Source: Plasmodium coatneyi (taxonomy: Eukaryota > Apicomplexa > Aconoidasida > Haemosporida > Plasmodiidae). Taken from it: DNA of 64,000 bases. The notes below the pieces were generated by a model. It was not told the origin of the DNA. It did not search any database and saw nothing but the letters and a program-made list of their open reading frames with translations. The position numbers and the translations under genes were made by a program. The stretch covers positions 1 through 64,000 of the forward strand of contig NC_033564.1 in the NCBI RefSeq assembly GCF_001680005.1, in the 5' to 3' direction. Positions 23,812 through 35,780 of the stretch are shown piece by piece (the first letter of the stretch is position 1; each line of letters begins with the position of its first letter).

Positions 23812-26635
23812 GCTATATATGTATATATATGTATATGCTTTAAAAAAGTAGTGGTTGTACGGCAAAAAAAAAAAAAAAAAAGAAATATTCTCTTCTCTTC
23901 TGTTCTCATCATTTTTTTTTTCCGTCCTTCCTATAGGCAAATTGAACATGGTAAACATTTAATTCTGGTATTACGTGAACAAGGAGGTCCTACGGAAAGT
24001 GGGGTTAACTTGAATGTACGTTCTATAGGTCCTGCAAGACCACAGGAAAAAGTGAGCACAGTCACTGAGAACACAAAGAAAAAGACAGCAAGGTACAAAT
24101 GTTCCGATGAAACCTTTGTAGAACAACTTGTCGAAGACGATGACGGCAAGGAACGTAAGTCATCATTATACAAATAATCCCTAAGGAAGTTTGTGTTAGG
24201 GTGGTGCAAGGATATATATATGCCAACCACCCCTAACAACCTTCTTTCCTTTCTTTACAGTCCTTCTTGAGGAGGGGTTTAAAAGATTTACCAACGAAGT
24301 AACAGAGAATTAAAAGAAAAAGTACAATGAGTTCGATATGATGGAAGCACTATGTACTGCGGACAAGGATACATCCGGAATAAATATGGAGCCGTACAAG
24401 GACTTCTGTAAAATTATGATGAGGAATATACTAATGGTAACAGATAAGAAAAATCAATATGAAAATGGAGGAAGAAATTGTCAGAGAACAGTGCAGGACA
24501 TTACCCTATGTGAACTATTAAGAGTATGGATGTATTATATGGCTATCTTCTGTATACCGGAAGCAGTTATACAATATGTCCTGAGTGTTGTGAAAGTAGT
24601 AAGGAAAATATTAAATAAGAGTCAGAAGTATGCGGAATGTGCATATGAAGCTGCACTAAGAATTGCGTATACGGGAAAGACTTATAACTTAGATGACCCG
24701 TACTACGAGCTATTTGACACATATATGTTGTTTTTTAAAATAATGAATGAAGCAACTAGCAAGGAATGGTGTGTCAATAGGGATAAATGGCAACAAAGGA
24801 GAGAGGCGCCACCAGGTGCAGACCCTGCACGCACAGAAACAGAAGTGGATGATAAAATAAAGAATGGTAATAAGGAATTTGAAGACTTGAAGGAAATTAT
24901 TTTGAAAGTTAAAGATAGAGTAGAGGAAAAGAAAAAGAAACCAGAAACGGAATCAGCGTCCACCCAACCTCAACCTCCACCCCAAGCACCAGCAGCGGCA
25001 CCACCTGAAGAGGAAGAAACTTCTCAAGACAAAACGCAAGAAGGGGAAAAAAAGCCTGAACAAACGACCTCAGGTAAGGACACACACACCTTCTCCACAG
25101 GAACTGGACACGGTTACCTTCACTTCCACTATAAATCTCCTTGATGGAGTTACATTCACTTCCATCCTAACTTCCATTGCCATTTCCATTGTTTAAATTA
25201 CTAAATCTGGCACATCACCCCCTCCTATGATCCCACTGAAACCAACGTTCCTTTATTATTTTTTACTCAATTCATAGATGCAGAGACCCCTGAGGGAGAG
25301 CAAGAAGTTCAGGAAGAGGAAGAAGATCCAGGTAAAGGGGAAAAAAAATACGAACAGTTGCTCAACAATTGTGCTCCCATCAGGGGTTCACACCCCTCAT
25401 GTCCACCCCCTAACAACCTTCCTTCCACGTACCACCCTAACAACCACCCCTCATGTCCACCCCTGCTGTGTGAGCACACATCACTTTAGATTCATAATAT
25501 TTCAGTTCCATAATAGGTCGTGAGATCACATTAAAAAAAAAAAAAAAATCCTTCCCTTTTTACGTATTCCTTCTACTCCTTCTAGTCTTTCTATTTATTC
25601 ATTCCCTACAGCAGCAGAAGACACTGAAACCAAAGATGAAGCAGCTGCTGAAAACACAGAAAGAGCACCAGCTGCACCTCTACCTCCTGCTGGTACTGGG
25701 GATGGCGGAGCCACCACCCCTTCCCCTGCCAAACTTATTGACAAGAAGGACAACCCCGTCCTTCCTTACCTTCCTTTGGCTCCCGCCGTGCTTGGTATTT
25801 CTGTTATGAGCTACTTGCTCTGGAAGGTAAATAAAAAGAAGGAAAAAATATTTTCCGCAAAAAAAAAGAAAAAGAAAAAAAAAAAAGAACTTATAAAAAG
25901 AATAAGAGGAATAAAAAGAAAAGAAAAAAATAAAAAAGGAATGAATGAGCAAATGAGTAAAGGAGTGCAGGATTTCGCATTTTAGGGGTGTGTGTGTAGG
26001 ATTTCGCATTTTAGGGGTGTGTGTGTAGGATTTCGCATTTTAGGGGTGTGTGTGTAGGATTTCGCATTTTAGGGGGTGTATGTGTAGGATTTCACACTTG
26101 GATTTTGAAGTAGTAATTACTGTTGCGTGTGAACAAAACATTTCGCACCCCTATTAAAGAAACGTTTTTTTTCCTTTTTTTTTTTTTTTTTTTTTTTGTT
26201 CAGTATTTTGCCTTTCTTGGTAAGAGAAGAAAACGTTACAGAAGAGCTCATCAAGTACGTGGTCCTCCAACTTTGGAAGAACAACCTCTTGATCATGTGG
26301 ACCAAGATGATGGTTCACATGAATACACCTTAATAAAGGAACGAAAACCTCCTTCTATTCCTATAAAAAGGATGAAAAAACAAGGCCTTGGTCGCCGTCC
26401 TGGTCGTCGTCGTGGTGTTCGTCGCCGCATGATTATTGATATTCATTTAGAAGTCTTAGACGAATGTCAAAGGGAGTATTTGCATTCGAAGAAGGAAGAC
26501 TTTTTTGAAATTTTGGTGCAAGAATTTATGGGATGCGAATTTATAAAGGAGGAACGTGTTCCTATGGTTGATGTCCCTAAGGAGCAGGTTCAATGTTCGG
26601 ATTCGGGGTTTAGGGAAGAATGGCTTTGTTCCTAA
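23518..26635 (+). CDS. SICAvar B: short SICA-type gene with an in-frame stop (probable pseudogene)
   Basis: Proposed exons are 23518-23747, 23937-24154, 24261-25073, 25278-25331, 25612-25826 and 26204-26635. Phases run 2, 1, 1, 1, 0 and the total is 654 codons. Exon 1 encodes a charged, non-cysteine N-terminus (MIKMAQPKTSEFEQ...), shared with SICAvar C. Exon 3 carries a SICA cysteine-rich domain (YKDFCKIMMRNIL, CELLRVWMYYM, YAECAYEAALRI) but holds TAA at 24311-24313 in the expected frame. The frame is open again immediately afterwards. Exons 4-5 give an acidic Pro/Glu stalk and the span PYLPLAPAVLGISVMSYLLWK in shortened form. Exon 6 is the SICA inner domain (RMIIDIHLEVLDEC). A one-base shift ends it early at WLCS-stop, with decayed VPKEQV repeats continuing to about 26905. 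One stop could be a point mutation, an assembly error or a recoded site. Confidence 0.78.
25970..26095. repeat. GT-rich repeat in the last intron of SICAvar B
   Basis: Four to five copies of the AGGATTTCGCATTTTAGGGG plus GTGTGTGTGT unit, in the intron between the transmembrane exon and the cytoplasmic exon. It is the same unit and intron position as in SICAvar A and C, but cleaner and shorter. Confidence 0.92.
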
Positions 26636-27469
26636 GGAACAGGTTCAAAATTCAGATTCCGGGTTTTAGGGAGGAAGACTTTGTTCCTAAGCAACAGGTT
26701 CAAAATTCAGATTCCGGGTTTAGGAAGGGAATACTTTGTTTCTGTGCAAGAATTTCCTAAGGAAGTTGTTCCTAAAGAAGAATTGCCTACGGAACAGGTT
26801 CCGTGTTCAGATTCCGGGGTTAGGGAGGAAGACTTTGTTCCTAAGGAAGGTGTTCCTAAGGGAAGTTGTTCCTAAGGAACAGGTTCCAAGTTCAGATTCC
26901 GGATTTACGGTGTAGTAAATTTTTTTTTTTTTTTTTTTTGTATTGCATGGTGTAAGCGTTTATGTGTAATTAATATACGTGGAAAAAATTTTTTTTTTTT
27001 CACTTTATTTTAATTGGTTGGGATAAATTTCTTATTTGTTGAAGAATTAAAAAAAATGCTTATTCATTTTGTTACAAAAATTTTGACTTCATAATATTTT
27101 TTTTTTTTTTTTTAAAATACATGAATATTTTTTCCAAGAAGTCAACACCTTCCTTTTTTTTTTCCGCATCCGCGTTGGGAGTATTCTTTCCCTTGATGCA
27201 GTTATTTAAACATACAAATGTAGGAAAAGAGAAAGAAGGAAGGAATAAAAAAAGAAAGACGGAATAAAAAAAGAAGGAATAAGAAGGAAGGAAAAAAAAA
27301 AGAAAAAGGAATGGAAGAAAATGGAATTTAGGAAAAAAGAAGAAAGTGTCTCTTTTTTTTTTCCTACACTGCATATAAGCTCTATGATGGTTATTTATAT
27401 TCCTTCCTCCGAAGGGGGATGGGAAGGGAGAACATTGCCCTTCCTTCAGGTGTTACATTCTAATGTGTG
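26636..27469. other. Tail-to-tail spacer between SICAvar B and KIR-5
   Basis: The first 270 bases are the out-of-frame continuation of the SICAvar tail repeat (GTTCCTAAGGAACAGGTTC ... AGATTCCGGGTTTAG). T-runs and purine-rich sequence follow. A block at about 27363-27425 (CTACACTGCATATAAGC ... TTATTTATATTCCTTCC) has counterparts beside KIR-1 and beside the orphan tail exon at 58258. No other gene is seen. Confidence 0.7.
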
Positions 27470-29684
27470 TTATATGTTTTGATAACCTATATTTGGACGA
27501 CCTGTTGTAGTATAATTATTTGATCCTGTTCCTGCTCTTCTGGTGGTAGATGGTCCTGTAGACGGTCCTGTAGACGGTCCTGTAGACGGTCCTGTGGTAG
27601 ACCGTCTTCTGTATGCGTTAGAGCGTACAGTAGAATCGTCTACTGTGGAATTGTCTGTTTTGGAGTCTAGTATGGAATCATTCTCTGTTGAAGTGCCTTC
27701 CGTTAATGTGTCGAATTCGCGTCCAACTGATCTTCTCTTTCTTCCGTTCCTTCTTCCTCCTCCAGAAGAGTGGTTACCAAACCAAGGAGACCATGGTTTA
27801 TACTGAAGGAAAAGAAGAAAGGAAGGGAAAGAAAGTTTATAGGGTTTGGGGAGTTAGAATGGAACGTTGTTAGGGTGGTGGAATGAAGGTTGTGTTATGT
27901 GGGGGAAGGGGTCTTAGGTGGTAGGTGGGTTGTTAGGTGGTAGGTGGGTTGTTAGGTGGTAGGTTGGTTGTTAGGTGGTAGGTGGGTTGTTAGGTGGTAG
28001 GTGGGTTGTTAGGTGGTAGGTGGGTTGTTAGGTGGTAGGTGGGTTGTTAGGTGGTAGGTGGGTTGTTAGGTGGTAGGTGGGTTGTTAGGTGGTAGGTGGG
28101 TTGTTAGGTGGTAGGTGGGTTGTTAGGTGGTAGGTGGGTTGTTAGGTGGTAGGTGGGTTGTTAGGTGGTAGGTGGGTTGTTAGGTGGTAGGTGGGTTGTT
28201 AGGTGGTAGGTGGGTTGTTAGGTGGTAGGTGGGTTGTTAGGTGGTAGGTGGGTTGTTAGGTGGTAGGTGGGTTGTTAGGTGGTAGGTGGGTTGTTAGGTG
28301 GTAGGTGGGTTGTTAGGTGGTAGGTGGGTTGTTAGGTGGTAGGTGGGTTGTTAGGTGGTAGGTGGGTTGTTAGGTGGTAGGTGGGTTGTTAGGTGGTAGG
28401 TGGGTTGTTAGGTGGTAGGTGGGTTGTTAGGTGGTAGGTGCGTTGTTAGGTGGTAGGTGGGTTGTTAACCGGTTGGGTGGTAGGTGGGTTGTTAACCGGT
28501 TGGGTGGTAGGGGGGTTGTTAACCGGTTGGGTGGTAGGTGGGTTGTTAACCGGTTGGGTGGTAGGAAGCTTGTTAGGTGGTGGAAGGAAGGTTGTTAAAT
28601 ATTTCAATTTTTTTATTTTTTAAATTTTGAAATTTTGGATACTTACTTTGTATAATAAAAACGGGGTACCTATTGTTGCTAAGGTGCCGATGATGGAAGA
28701 GATGGAAGAAGTGGTTGTGGCGGAACGAACAGCTTCTTCTTTTGCTAAGGATGCCGCTGTTTGTGCTTCAGAGAGTGCTGCTTTTTTTTCCTCGGTGAGT
28801 TCGGTCCGTAGTAATCCTAATTTAGGTTCTGCGTCACAGTAGGAGTTTAGGAATTCCGCCGAATCGCAATATACCCTATAATCTGCTTTAAATTTCTTAC
28901 AATATGAATCATTTTCATATTTGTCCTTGCAATTTTGTTTTACGGACTTACACGCTGTAGAAACATTCTGACGATAACTCAACCAGTCCGAAGTACAATT
29001 GGGTTTATCCTTCTTGAGTAAATCGTCTTCTATGGTATTGTAATCGTAGTAATACTCGAATATTGTTTTTTTCTGCTTGAGAAAAATTTCGTCAGTATCT
29101 TCGTATGTAACATTACATTTATGATCATAGGGAGCACTTTTCAGCGTTCGATAAATTACATCCAGAAGTTCTGACAGTGGTTTACCATTTAACTTGTTCC
29201 AGTATGTAACTCCCAACCAATAATAAAAAAAATAACAAGGTATATTACCATAATTCGGGGTTCCATTCTTCGAGCATGCGGAACAGTAGGCACTCGTGAT
29301 CTTTTTAGCTTCACTATGAATTCTAGGATAATCATTTAATGCAACCTTCAATTTGTCCCCCCCTTTTTCATTTTTCTCAAAACTGTCATCACAGTTCCAC
29401 GGATTTTCCTTGAACCCACTATAAAATCTCATTTTAGAAGGTAAACTCTTTGGAAATTCACCCTGTAAGTATATAATTGGCAAAGAAGGAAAGAAGAAGA
29501 GATTGTGGAATACATATGTGTAAGTGTTTATATGTGTACCTTCATTTACTTTCGGTGATGTTATTATATTACGCACTTAGAGTTTGGCGTGTACACATGA
29601 AGTGTATTATATGTGTGCATAGCTACTTTTACATAGGTAGGATATATAATTAAAAATTTTTCTCCTTACGTGTCCTCCTGACAT
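27470..29684 (-). CDS. KIR-5: PIR/KIR protein, SICA-linked subclass
   Basis: Proposed minus-strand exons are 29670-29684 (MSGGH), 28647-29462 and 27470-27802, all phase 0, about 387 residues. Exon 2 starts GEFPKSLPSKMRFYSGF. It has CYFFYYWLGVTYW, KQKKTIFEYYYDY and YCKKFKADY, then an Ala/Glu-rich heptad-like stalk (EEKKAALSEAQTAASLAKEE) and the span ending TPFLLYK. The tail begins YKPWSPWFGNHSS, contains four tandem STGP units and ends GYQNI. The final intron (27803-28646) is almost pure minisatellite. Stalk, tail and intron agree with KIR-1. The gene converges on SICAvar B. Confidence 0.9.
27895..28600. repeat. 20-bp and 27-bp minisatellites in the last intron of KIR-5
   Basis: Roughly 27 nearly identical copies of the 20-base unit GGTGGGTTGTTAGGTGGTAG run to about 28470. 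About four copies of a longer variant with TTAACCGGTTGGG inserted follow, up to about 28570. The near identity of the 20-base copies points to recent expansion or homogenisation, compared with the scrambled array in KIR-1. Confidence 0.95.
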
Positions 29685-30980
29685 GGTTTGGTATATGTGT
29701 ATATTTTTTTTATAAATGTAAAGAACTTTTTCCTTTGAAGGGGTTGTTTTGTATATGTTGAAGGAGAGTGTGAAAATTTTTTGTACAGTGCACAGAAAAA
29801 AAATAAACATGAGAAAATAAGTATTCAGTTCCTGTTTCTTTTAATAATACACATATTCCTCATTTTTCAAGGAATAATACCTTATTATACACACATACGT
29901 ATGTATGTCGAATTATTTAATATATATATAATTAAAACGAGTTCAAAATGAGGAATTAGGCAAGGAAGGAGGCAAAGGAACAAAATAGATGAGAAAGGAA
30001 TCCTCACTTCTCATATACATTCCTTATTCATTATATTATAGTGTTGTATTGCAGGTGATTACTTGTACCATTCCTCTATTATTTTATACACATTGTAGCT
30101 GCTGCTCTCTTTATATATGTAATAAGAATAATGTGATATTTGTTCCCCAACCGCTTGCTTCCCCTTTTTACGCCCCTCCCTATTTTTTTATGTATGCTCT
30201 ATATTTCAGAAGTTATTTTATCTTCCTTTTTACCCTTTTCTTTTGGGGTGAGTACAATGTATGAGCAACTCATTTATACATCAAATGTGCATGTATATAT
30301 ATGTTATATTCACCATACCTCCTAAAGTACAAAGTAATTATTTTTTTCCCCATACACGCATACATATATATGAAAATATATATATATGTATATATGTGTG
30401 TAGAACCACACATTATTCTTTTTTTCTACGTATGCAATTTATATGGAATTGTTCTTGTTAAAAGAGTTACAGTCTAAGAGTGGGGTACGGAGGGTGGTAG
30501 TAAGTTCTATGTGTACAACACACATTTCCACCCACGCCCCTTTTTAAGGTACTTTGCTACCTATAATGCAAAAAAGAATAATTCCTAACTTAAATAGAAA
30601 AAAGTTAAGTATATATATGTATGTATGCACACAAAGCATGTATATATTACAATTGAGCATATGTATGCACAAAAGTATGTGTGTATATTACAGTTGAGCA
30701 TATGTATGTACACAAAGCATTTGTGTGTACATTGAAGGAAAAAAAAGAAGTGTATTAAAAAAAAAAGTGTATTAGGAAGAAGAACAACCCCCGTAGCATA
30801 TTCATAATATATATACAACTTTGTACAAAAAGAGGGTGTTATATATAGTTCCTATGTAAATAAAAATAGTGCATGGGAAATTCATGATAAGACTAATGTA
30901 TGGGAAGTTCATGATAATACTATCATATAATGTACAACATTGTTCATAAAAAAAAAAAAAGGGATGGAAGAACAACTTTA
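29685..30980. other. AT-rich spacer between KIR-5 and the exported-type gene
   Basis: No gene is supported. It contains CATATA/TATATG microsatellites (30360-30400, 30605-30730) and a direct repeat at 30870-30920 (AATAGTGCATGGGAAATTCA versus ACTAATGTATGGGAAGTTCA). It should hold the KIR-5 promoter and the 3' end of the next gene. Confidence 0.5.
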
Positions 30981-31908
30981 TTATTTCCTACTCCTCAGGT
31001 GTCCTATTTCTGCAAGTTCTTTTTTCCTGAGACATTTTTGTATTTCTTCATTTTCTATAATACATTTAATCCAAACTTTCGAACGATAGAACCAAATTAA
31101 TATTCCTATATATATTAATCCTAAAATTGCGGGAACCACAAGCATAAGTATAAACCTTGTAGTATCTCCCCCTCCAATACTCTGCAGAAGCATTAGTATA
31201 GGACCTATGTATGCCAAGATTATTGGGTAAAAAATTGAAGCAACCAACATTAGATATAATGCGCATTTGTGATTATTCCTGAAACGCGACAGTCCACGAC
31301 AGAATTCTTTACATTTTATCCAAGCTCTTTCATTTTTTGCTTCATTCCTCCCTCGTTGTGCCCCTCCTGATGGATTACTGTTGTTGCTATTGGTGGTGGA
31401 TTTTAATTTCTCTAAGTCCTTATTTAACATGACCCCTTCTAGCAGGGAATCTTCACTAAAATCAGAAGGAAGGGGAAAATCATCCCCATCTTCTGATGAT
31501 GGTGTTGGTATATTATTACTTCGCGTTAGTAATGTGCTCACACTTCCATCAACGTGGTGATCATGTTGACGGTTACTGTTCCTACTATGCGCTGTTTTTT
31601 TCCCTAGCGCAGTTACCTAAATAAGTAAAAAAAGAAGAAGGATTTTAGTGGTGGTAGGTGGAAGGAAGGTTTTTAGGGGTGTAAGAAAGGATGATGTTTA
31701 TGGTTGGTAGGAAGTAAGATTGTTAAGGGTGGTGAAAAGTTTTTTTTTCTATTTTTCTTTTTTCAATTTTTAGTGCAAAATGTAAAAAATTTCTAATCAT
31801 AATAAATATATGTTCGTTCTAAAGATGCAGTAGTAATTGTCATACGCAGTTAGGATATGGCCAATAGTACAGCGTAAAGATAAGTATTAAATGTTTTAGA
31901 GGTGCCAT
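30981..31908 (-). CDS. Two-exon exported-type protein with two membrane spans, unknown function
   Basis: Proposed minus-strand exons are 31846-31908 (MAPLKHLILIFTLYYWPYPN plus C) and 30981-31616, phase 0, 232 residues. Exon 1 is a hydrophobic signal-like sequence. Exon 2 begins VTALGKKTAHSRNSNRQHDH and passes through an acidic region. It then has two hydrophobic spans (LYLMLVASIFYPIILAYIGP and ILMLVVPAILGLIYIGILIW) and a basic end. Signal exon, one intron and a membrane-bearing second exon is the standard layout of Plasmodium exported proteins. I do not see a clear RxLxE/Q/D export motif; TLLTRSNN is the nearest region and does not fit. It is the only gene here that is neither SICAvar nor PIR. 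The exact family is not recognised. Confidence 0.8.
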
Positions 31909-33041
31909 TTTCTTTATTTGCTCCTTTCTTATGTATATTAGTACGTTGTATGATTATTTCTTCTTTCTTTATTATTATTAGTAAACATTAATAACATAAT
32001 TTGCGTATGCAGTTCGCGATTTACTGCTTTTTTCATTTTGAAGATGTGTAAATGAACTTCAAATGAAAGAGTAATTAAAAGTGCATAATCATTAATACAG
32101 AAAAATGTCATCATGCAAAATTAACAAAACACACATATATTTTTTTTTTTTATTAAATATTACATTGAATATTACATTTTTTACAAAATAATATTCAATG
32201 TGGTCATTATTCTCTCAAGGACAATGTTGCTCAACTTTCAACAACGCACTTCTTCTAGCGGTGTAATAAGTGAAAGGAGGAGTAGCAAATTATGCTCACA
32301 TGTAGAGTTTAGAGTTGTACATGTGTTTGCATATTCGCTCAAAAAAAAAAAAAAATTTTCTCTTTTTTTTTCTGTATTTTTTTTGTGTTATTGTTGTTCT
32401 TTATATAAGTGTTCAGATATAAAAAGGGTGAAAAAAGAACTGTTTGAAGGAATAGGTTAGGTTTTTTTTTTACATATATGAGCATTTTAGGTAGGGGGGT
32501 GGAATGTTTTTATTTTTTCCTTCCTTCCATTGAAAAAAATATGAAGAGCACTTGGTAGAATTTCTTTTTTTTTTTTTTTTTTTATTTTTTGATATATTTT
32601 CTGATATTTTTTGTATTAATTCACATATTTCACATATAAATTCTAAATAATTGTTCAATTTGGATGATCACACATCCTTTTTCCTTACATATAAGTACAC
32701 ATATATACATATACATGTACATATACATATATATATATACATGTATATATGTCCACATATGTATGTATATATATATATGTAAGTACATATATGTATATGG
32801 ATTTTATGTGAGTACTTCCCACCCATTCAGGAGGGAACTCATGAATGTACTAATGAATGCCACTTCCATGCATGAAATTTGTGATGAATGGAATTTGTGT
32901 ACACAATTTATGTGAACGAACAGAATTTATGTATAACTAATAGCAACATATTTGTTCCTTCTTTTTTTTTTTTTTTTTGCGCGCAAAGTTATCCATTTCT
33001 AACCCCCCCCCCCCCCCCATCAGCACATCACATTACGTGTA
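31909..33041. other. AT-rich spacer between the exported-type gene and KIR-6
   Basis: No gene is supported. T-runs (32132-32150, 32565-32590), a TATATACATATACATG microsatellite (32690-32790) and a C-run (33004-33019) are the visible landmarks. It should hold the promoter of the exported-type gene. Confidence 0.5.
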
Positions 33042-34415
33042 TCACATACGTTGATAATGTATATTTTTTTGCCTTTGTCCCTCCTGCTCACTTCTACATT
33101 TACTTCTTCCTTTGTATGTTGGTTGTGGTGGTTGTCGTCCATTATATATGGTAGATGCTTCATCTGTGGAATCGAATGTGGAACCTCCTATTGTTGAATT
33201 GTCGCTGTTTGTGAATGTATCGAAGTCGCGGCGTCCAACCGCCGCTTTTTTTTTTCTTCTTCTATAGGAGTTGCCTCTAAAGAGGATGTTACTTATCCAA
33301 TCGAATAGTGAAGTGTACTAAAATAAAAGGGAATAAAAAGGAAGGGGTGAAAATATGCATAATATATATGCATTATATATACATGTAGACATATATATAT
33401 ATGTTTATATATGTATATATATATGCTATATATGTATACACTACACTATTGTAATATACCATAGTCTATAATTGTAGATGTACTTTGTACCTTATATAAT
33501 AACAAAGCAGCTGCTGGTAGTCCGATTGCGCCCAGTGTACCGAATATGGCAGGAATGATGGAGGTTGGACATTCTTCTGTATGTCTTAAGGAGCATTTCA
33601 ATTGTAGTAGTTCCTGAAGACTATGATTAGCAACTATTTCCTTGAATTGGGTACACCATTTTTTATCGTTTCCCTGTGGACATTTTTTGCTCATGTAATC
33701 ATAGGCTGAAATAGCTTGTTCCAGATAATCGATATAATCCTTAGCACAGTGGGACCCACATTCCTTAAATTTTTCTATGCACTCTTTTATAGTTGTTTGA
33801 TCCCGGAAGTACTCATATACTGTTCTCATCTTCCTGAAAATGTCCCAGCTGATGTTATCGTATATAATACCGCACGTAGTATTACTTCCCAGTTCTTTCA
33901 ACTTTCCGTAGATACTACTCATAACTCCGGAGAATTGATCAGGATGGTTTGAAGTCCTGAATAGTGTATGTCCTATCCAATAGTAGAGATAGTTACAGTG
34001 CTCACTCTTAGTCACAATACTCTCTGCCATGTTGGGCACGTAGCACCAACCTTTTACAATTAGATCAGGATAAACTCCATGGACTTGCAAACTGCTCAAG
34101 ATACTGTCTATGTCATTTTGCACAGTGGTAGCCTTGACCTTGTCACTGCATTCCTGTTGGAGGTTATCGAATTCCTTGTATATTTGTTTCGATGGAAGTT
34201 TACCTAAACGCTGCTCCTCCTATAAATGTAGTGAGCAGGGAAGTAGAATGTATGCAGAAATGCATATTTCCACATGCTCCTTTTACACTTTACTTACATT
34301 ATATATGAAGAATACTATATAAGGAATAATGTATTGTATTTGTAGTAATGTATATCCATTTTGAATAAGATACAAACGAACACAAAAAAACGATTATTCT
34401 TACTTTTGCTGCCAT
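33042..34415 (-). CDS. KIR-6: PIR/KIR protein
   Basis: Proposed minus-strand exons are 34404-34415 (MAAK), 33491-34219 and 33042-33317, all phase 0, about 338 residues. Exon 2 begins EEQRLGKLPSKQIYKEFDNL. It contains CNYLYYWIGHTLF, FRKMRTVYEYFRD and WCTQFKEIV with the family cysteine pattern, and a span ending AALLLYK. The tail starts YTSLFDWISNILF and ends NIHYQRM, with an arginine/lysine-rich start and FDSTDEASTIYNGR. The final intron is a TATATG/CATATA microsatellite. It is one of the smaller KIRs here because the stalk is almost absent. Confidence 0.9.
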
Positions 34416-35780
34416 TGTCCCATTTTTTTATGTCTACATATTTTTCTTTATATATGTGGATTAAAATTTTTTTTTTTCAAATATGTGCTTTCTCCCACAT
34501 GTATATATAATGGACACTTTAAAATGTTATCTGTTCAATAAAAAACTACCAAAAGAAAAGGCATGTTGAATTTAAAATTTTTTTTGGTCAAAATGCATAT
34601 ACTATTCAACCTCTAAGAGGTGGGGATGATAACAAATTACATTACACATATATATATATGTGTATTGTATGGAATCATTATCCATTCCACATATAAAGGA
34701 AGAAGAAAAAGAAAATTGTGCGTACCCCATTTATAATAATAATACTAATACCTCCCTCTCCTTTGGTGGTATACCCACCACCCTTCCCCTTCCTTCTTCT
34801 TTTATTTCGTGAGCTTTCAATTTTTTATAATTTGTTCCTATTTCCGTTGTTCATTTTATTATGTATACTGTGCGTAATAGGTTCATATTTAGCAATGAGC
34901 ATTATGCCCTTGAGCTTTTTTTTACCCTTTTTCTAATGTAGATCCTATTTGTGCACATATATATCAATGTATTCCTTCTAATTTTTGTTCTTATTCTCTA
35001 TTTTATTTTTTATTATTATTTTTTTTTTTTTTTTTTTTGTTCTTTTTCTTTGCTAAAATTCATAAATACTCCTTTGCGAAAAGGTCAGTACTTATTTATT
35101 CTTTCTTCTTCCTTTTTTTCTTAAAAGTATATAGAAGGAAGAGAAAAATTAAAAATATTAAAAAAAAGAAAAAAAGTAGAGAAAGAAAAAAAAAAGAAGA
35201 AAAGGAAAGGAAAAAAATAATAGAAAAAAAAAAGAAAGGGACGGAAAAAAAGGGGAAAAAAATGTTATTCTGTTCCTGTACACTGCATATAAACTGTGTA
35301 CGGACTTTGCAGTTATTTATGCTTCCCTTCAGGGGGGGGACGGAGAGGGAGGAACACTATATGCGATGTATTATATACGTTGGTAACGTATATTTTTATT
35401 CCCCCTTCTTCGTTGTTACTATTTCCCTACTTTTTCGTCTTCTTCTCCTATTGATGATGGTGGTACATGATGATGGTCGTGTGGTACGATGATGGATGAT
35501 TCATCTTCCAGATGAATGAACATCTTCCTAGATGATAACGAACAAACAACAACAACAACACCATCTTCTTACTTAGACGATGAATGAACAACAACAACAT
35601 CTTCTTACTTAGGCAATGAATAAACAACAACAATAACATCTTCTTCCTAGATGATGAACGAACAACAACAACATCTTCTTCCTAGATGATAACGAACAAC
35701 AACAACATCTTCTCCAGATGAACAACTTAGATGGTGATTCATCCGGTAGATGAATGATCATCTTAATAGATGATGGATGA
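34416..35780. other. Spacer right of the KIR-7 tail, with a tandem repeat
   Basis: The AT-rich part (34416-35260) shows microsatellite and T-run sequence and no gene. Near 35275-35340 is the KIR-flank block (CACTGCATATAAACTGTG ... TTATTTATGCTTCCCTTC). At 35364-35390 the minus strand reads NIRYQRI-stop, the usual KIR terminus, although it is about 400 bases beyond the stop of KIR-7. The repeat at 35485-35780 lies between them. Confidence 0.6.
35485..35780. repeat. Tandem repeat behind the KIR-7 stop codon
   Basis: Five to seven imperfect copies of a unit of about 40-45 bases made of GAACAACAACAACATCTTCTT followed by CTAGATGATAACGAACAAC-like sequence, changing into ATGGATGATCATC words toward 35780. 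It separates the KIR-7 stop from an NIRYQRI-like terminus near 35370, so it may have arisen inside the original tail exon. Confidence 0.8.

Noticed and set aside
27543..27806. VDGPVDGPVDGP repeat protein on +
   Set aside because: It is the antisense shadow of the STGP repeats in the KIR-5 tail exon.
33004..33019. C-run as a regulatory site
   Set aside because: It is a simple homopolymer with no conserved context.
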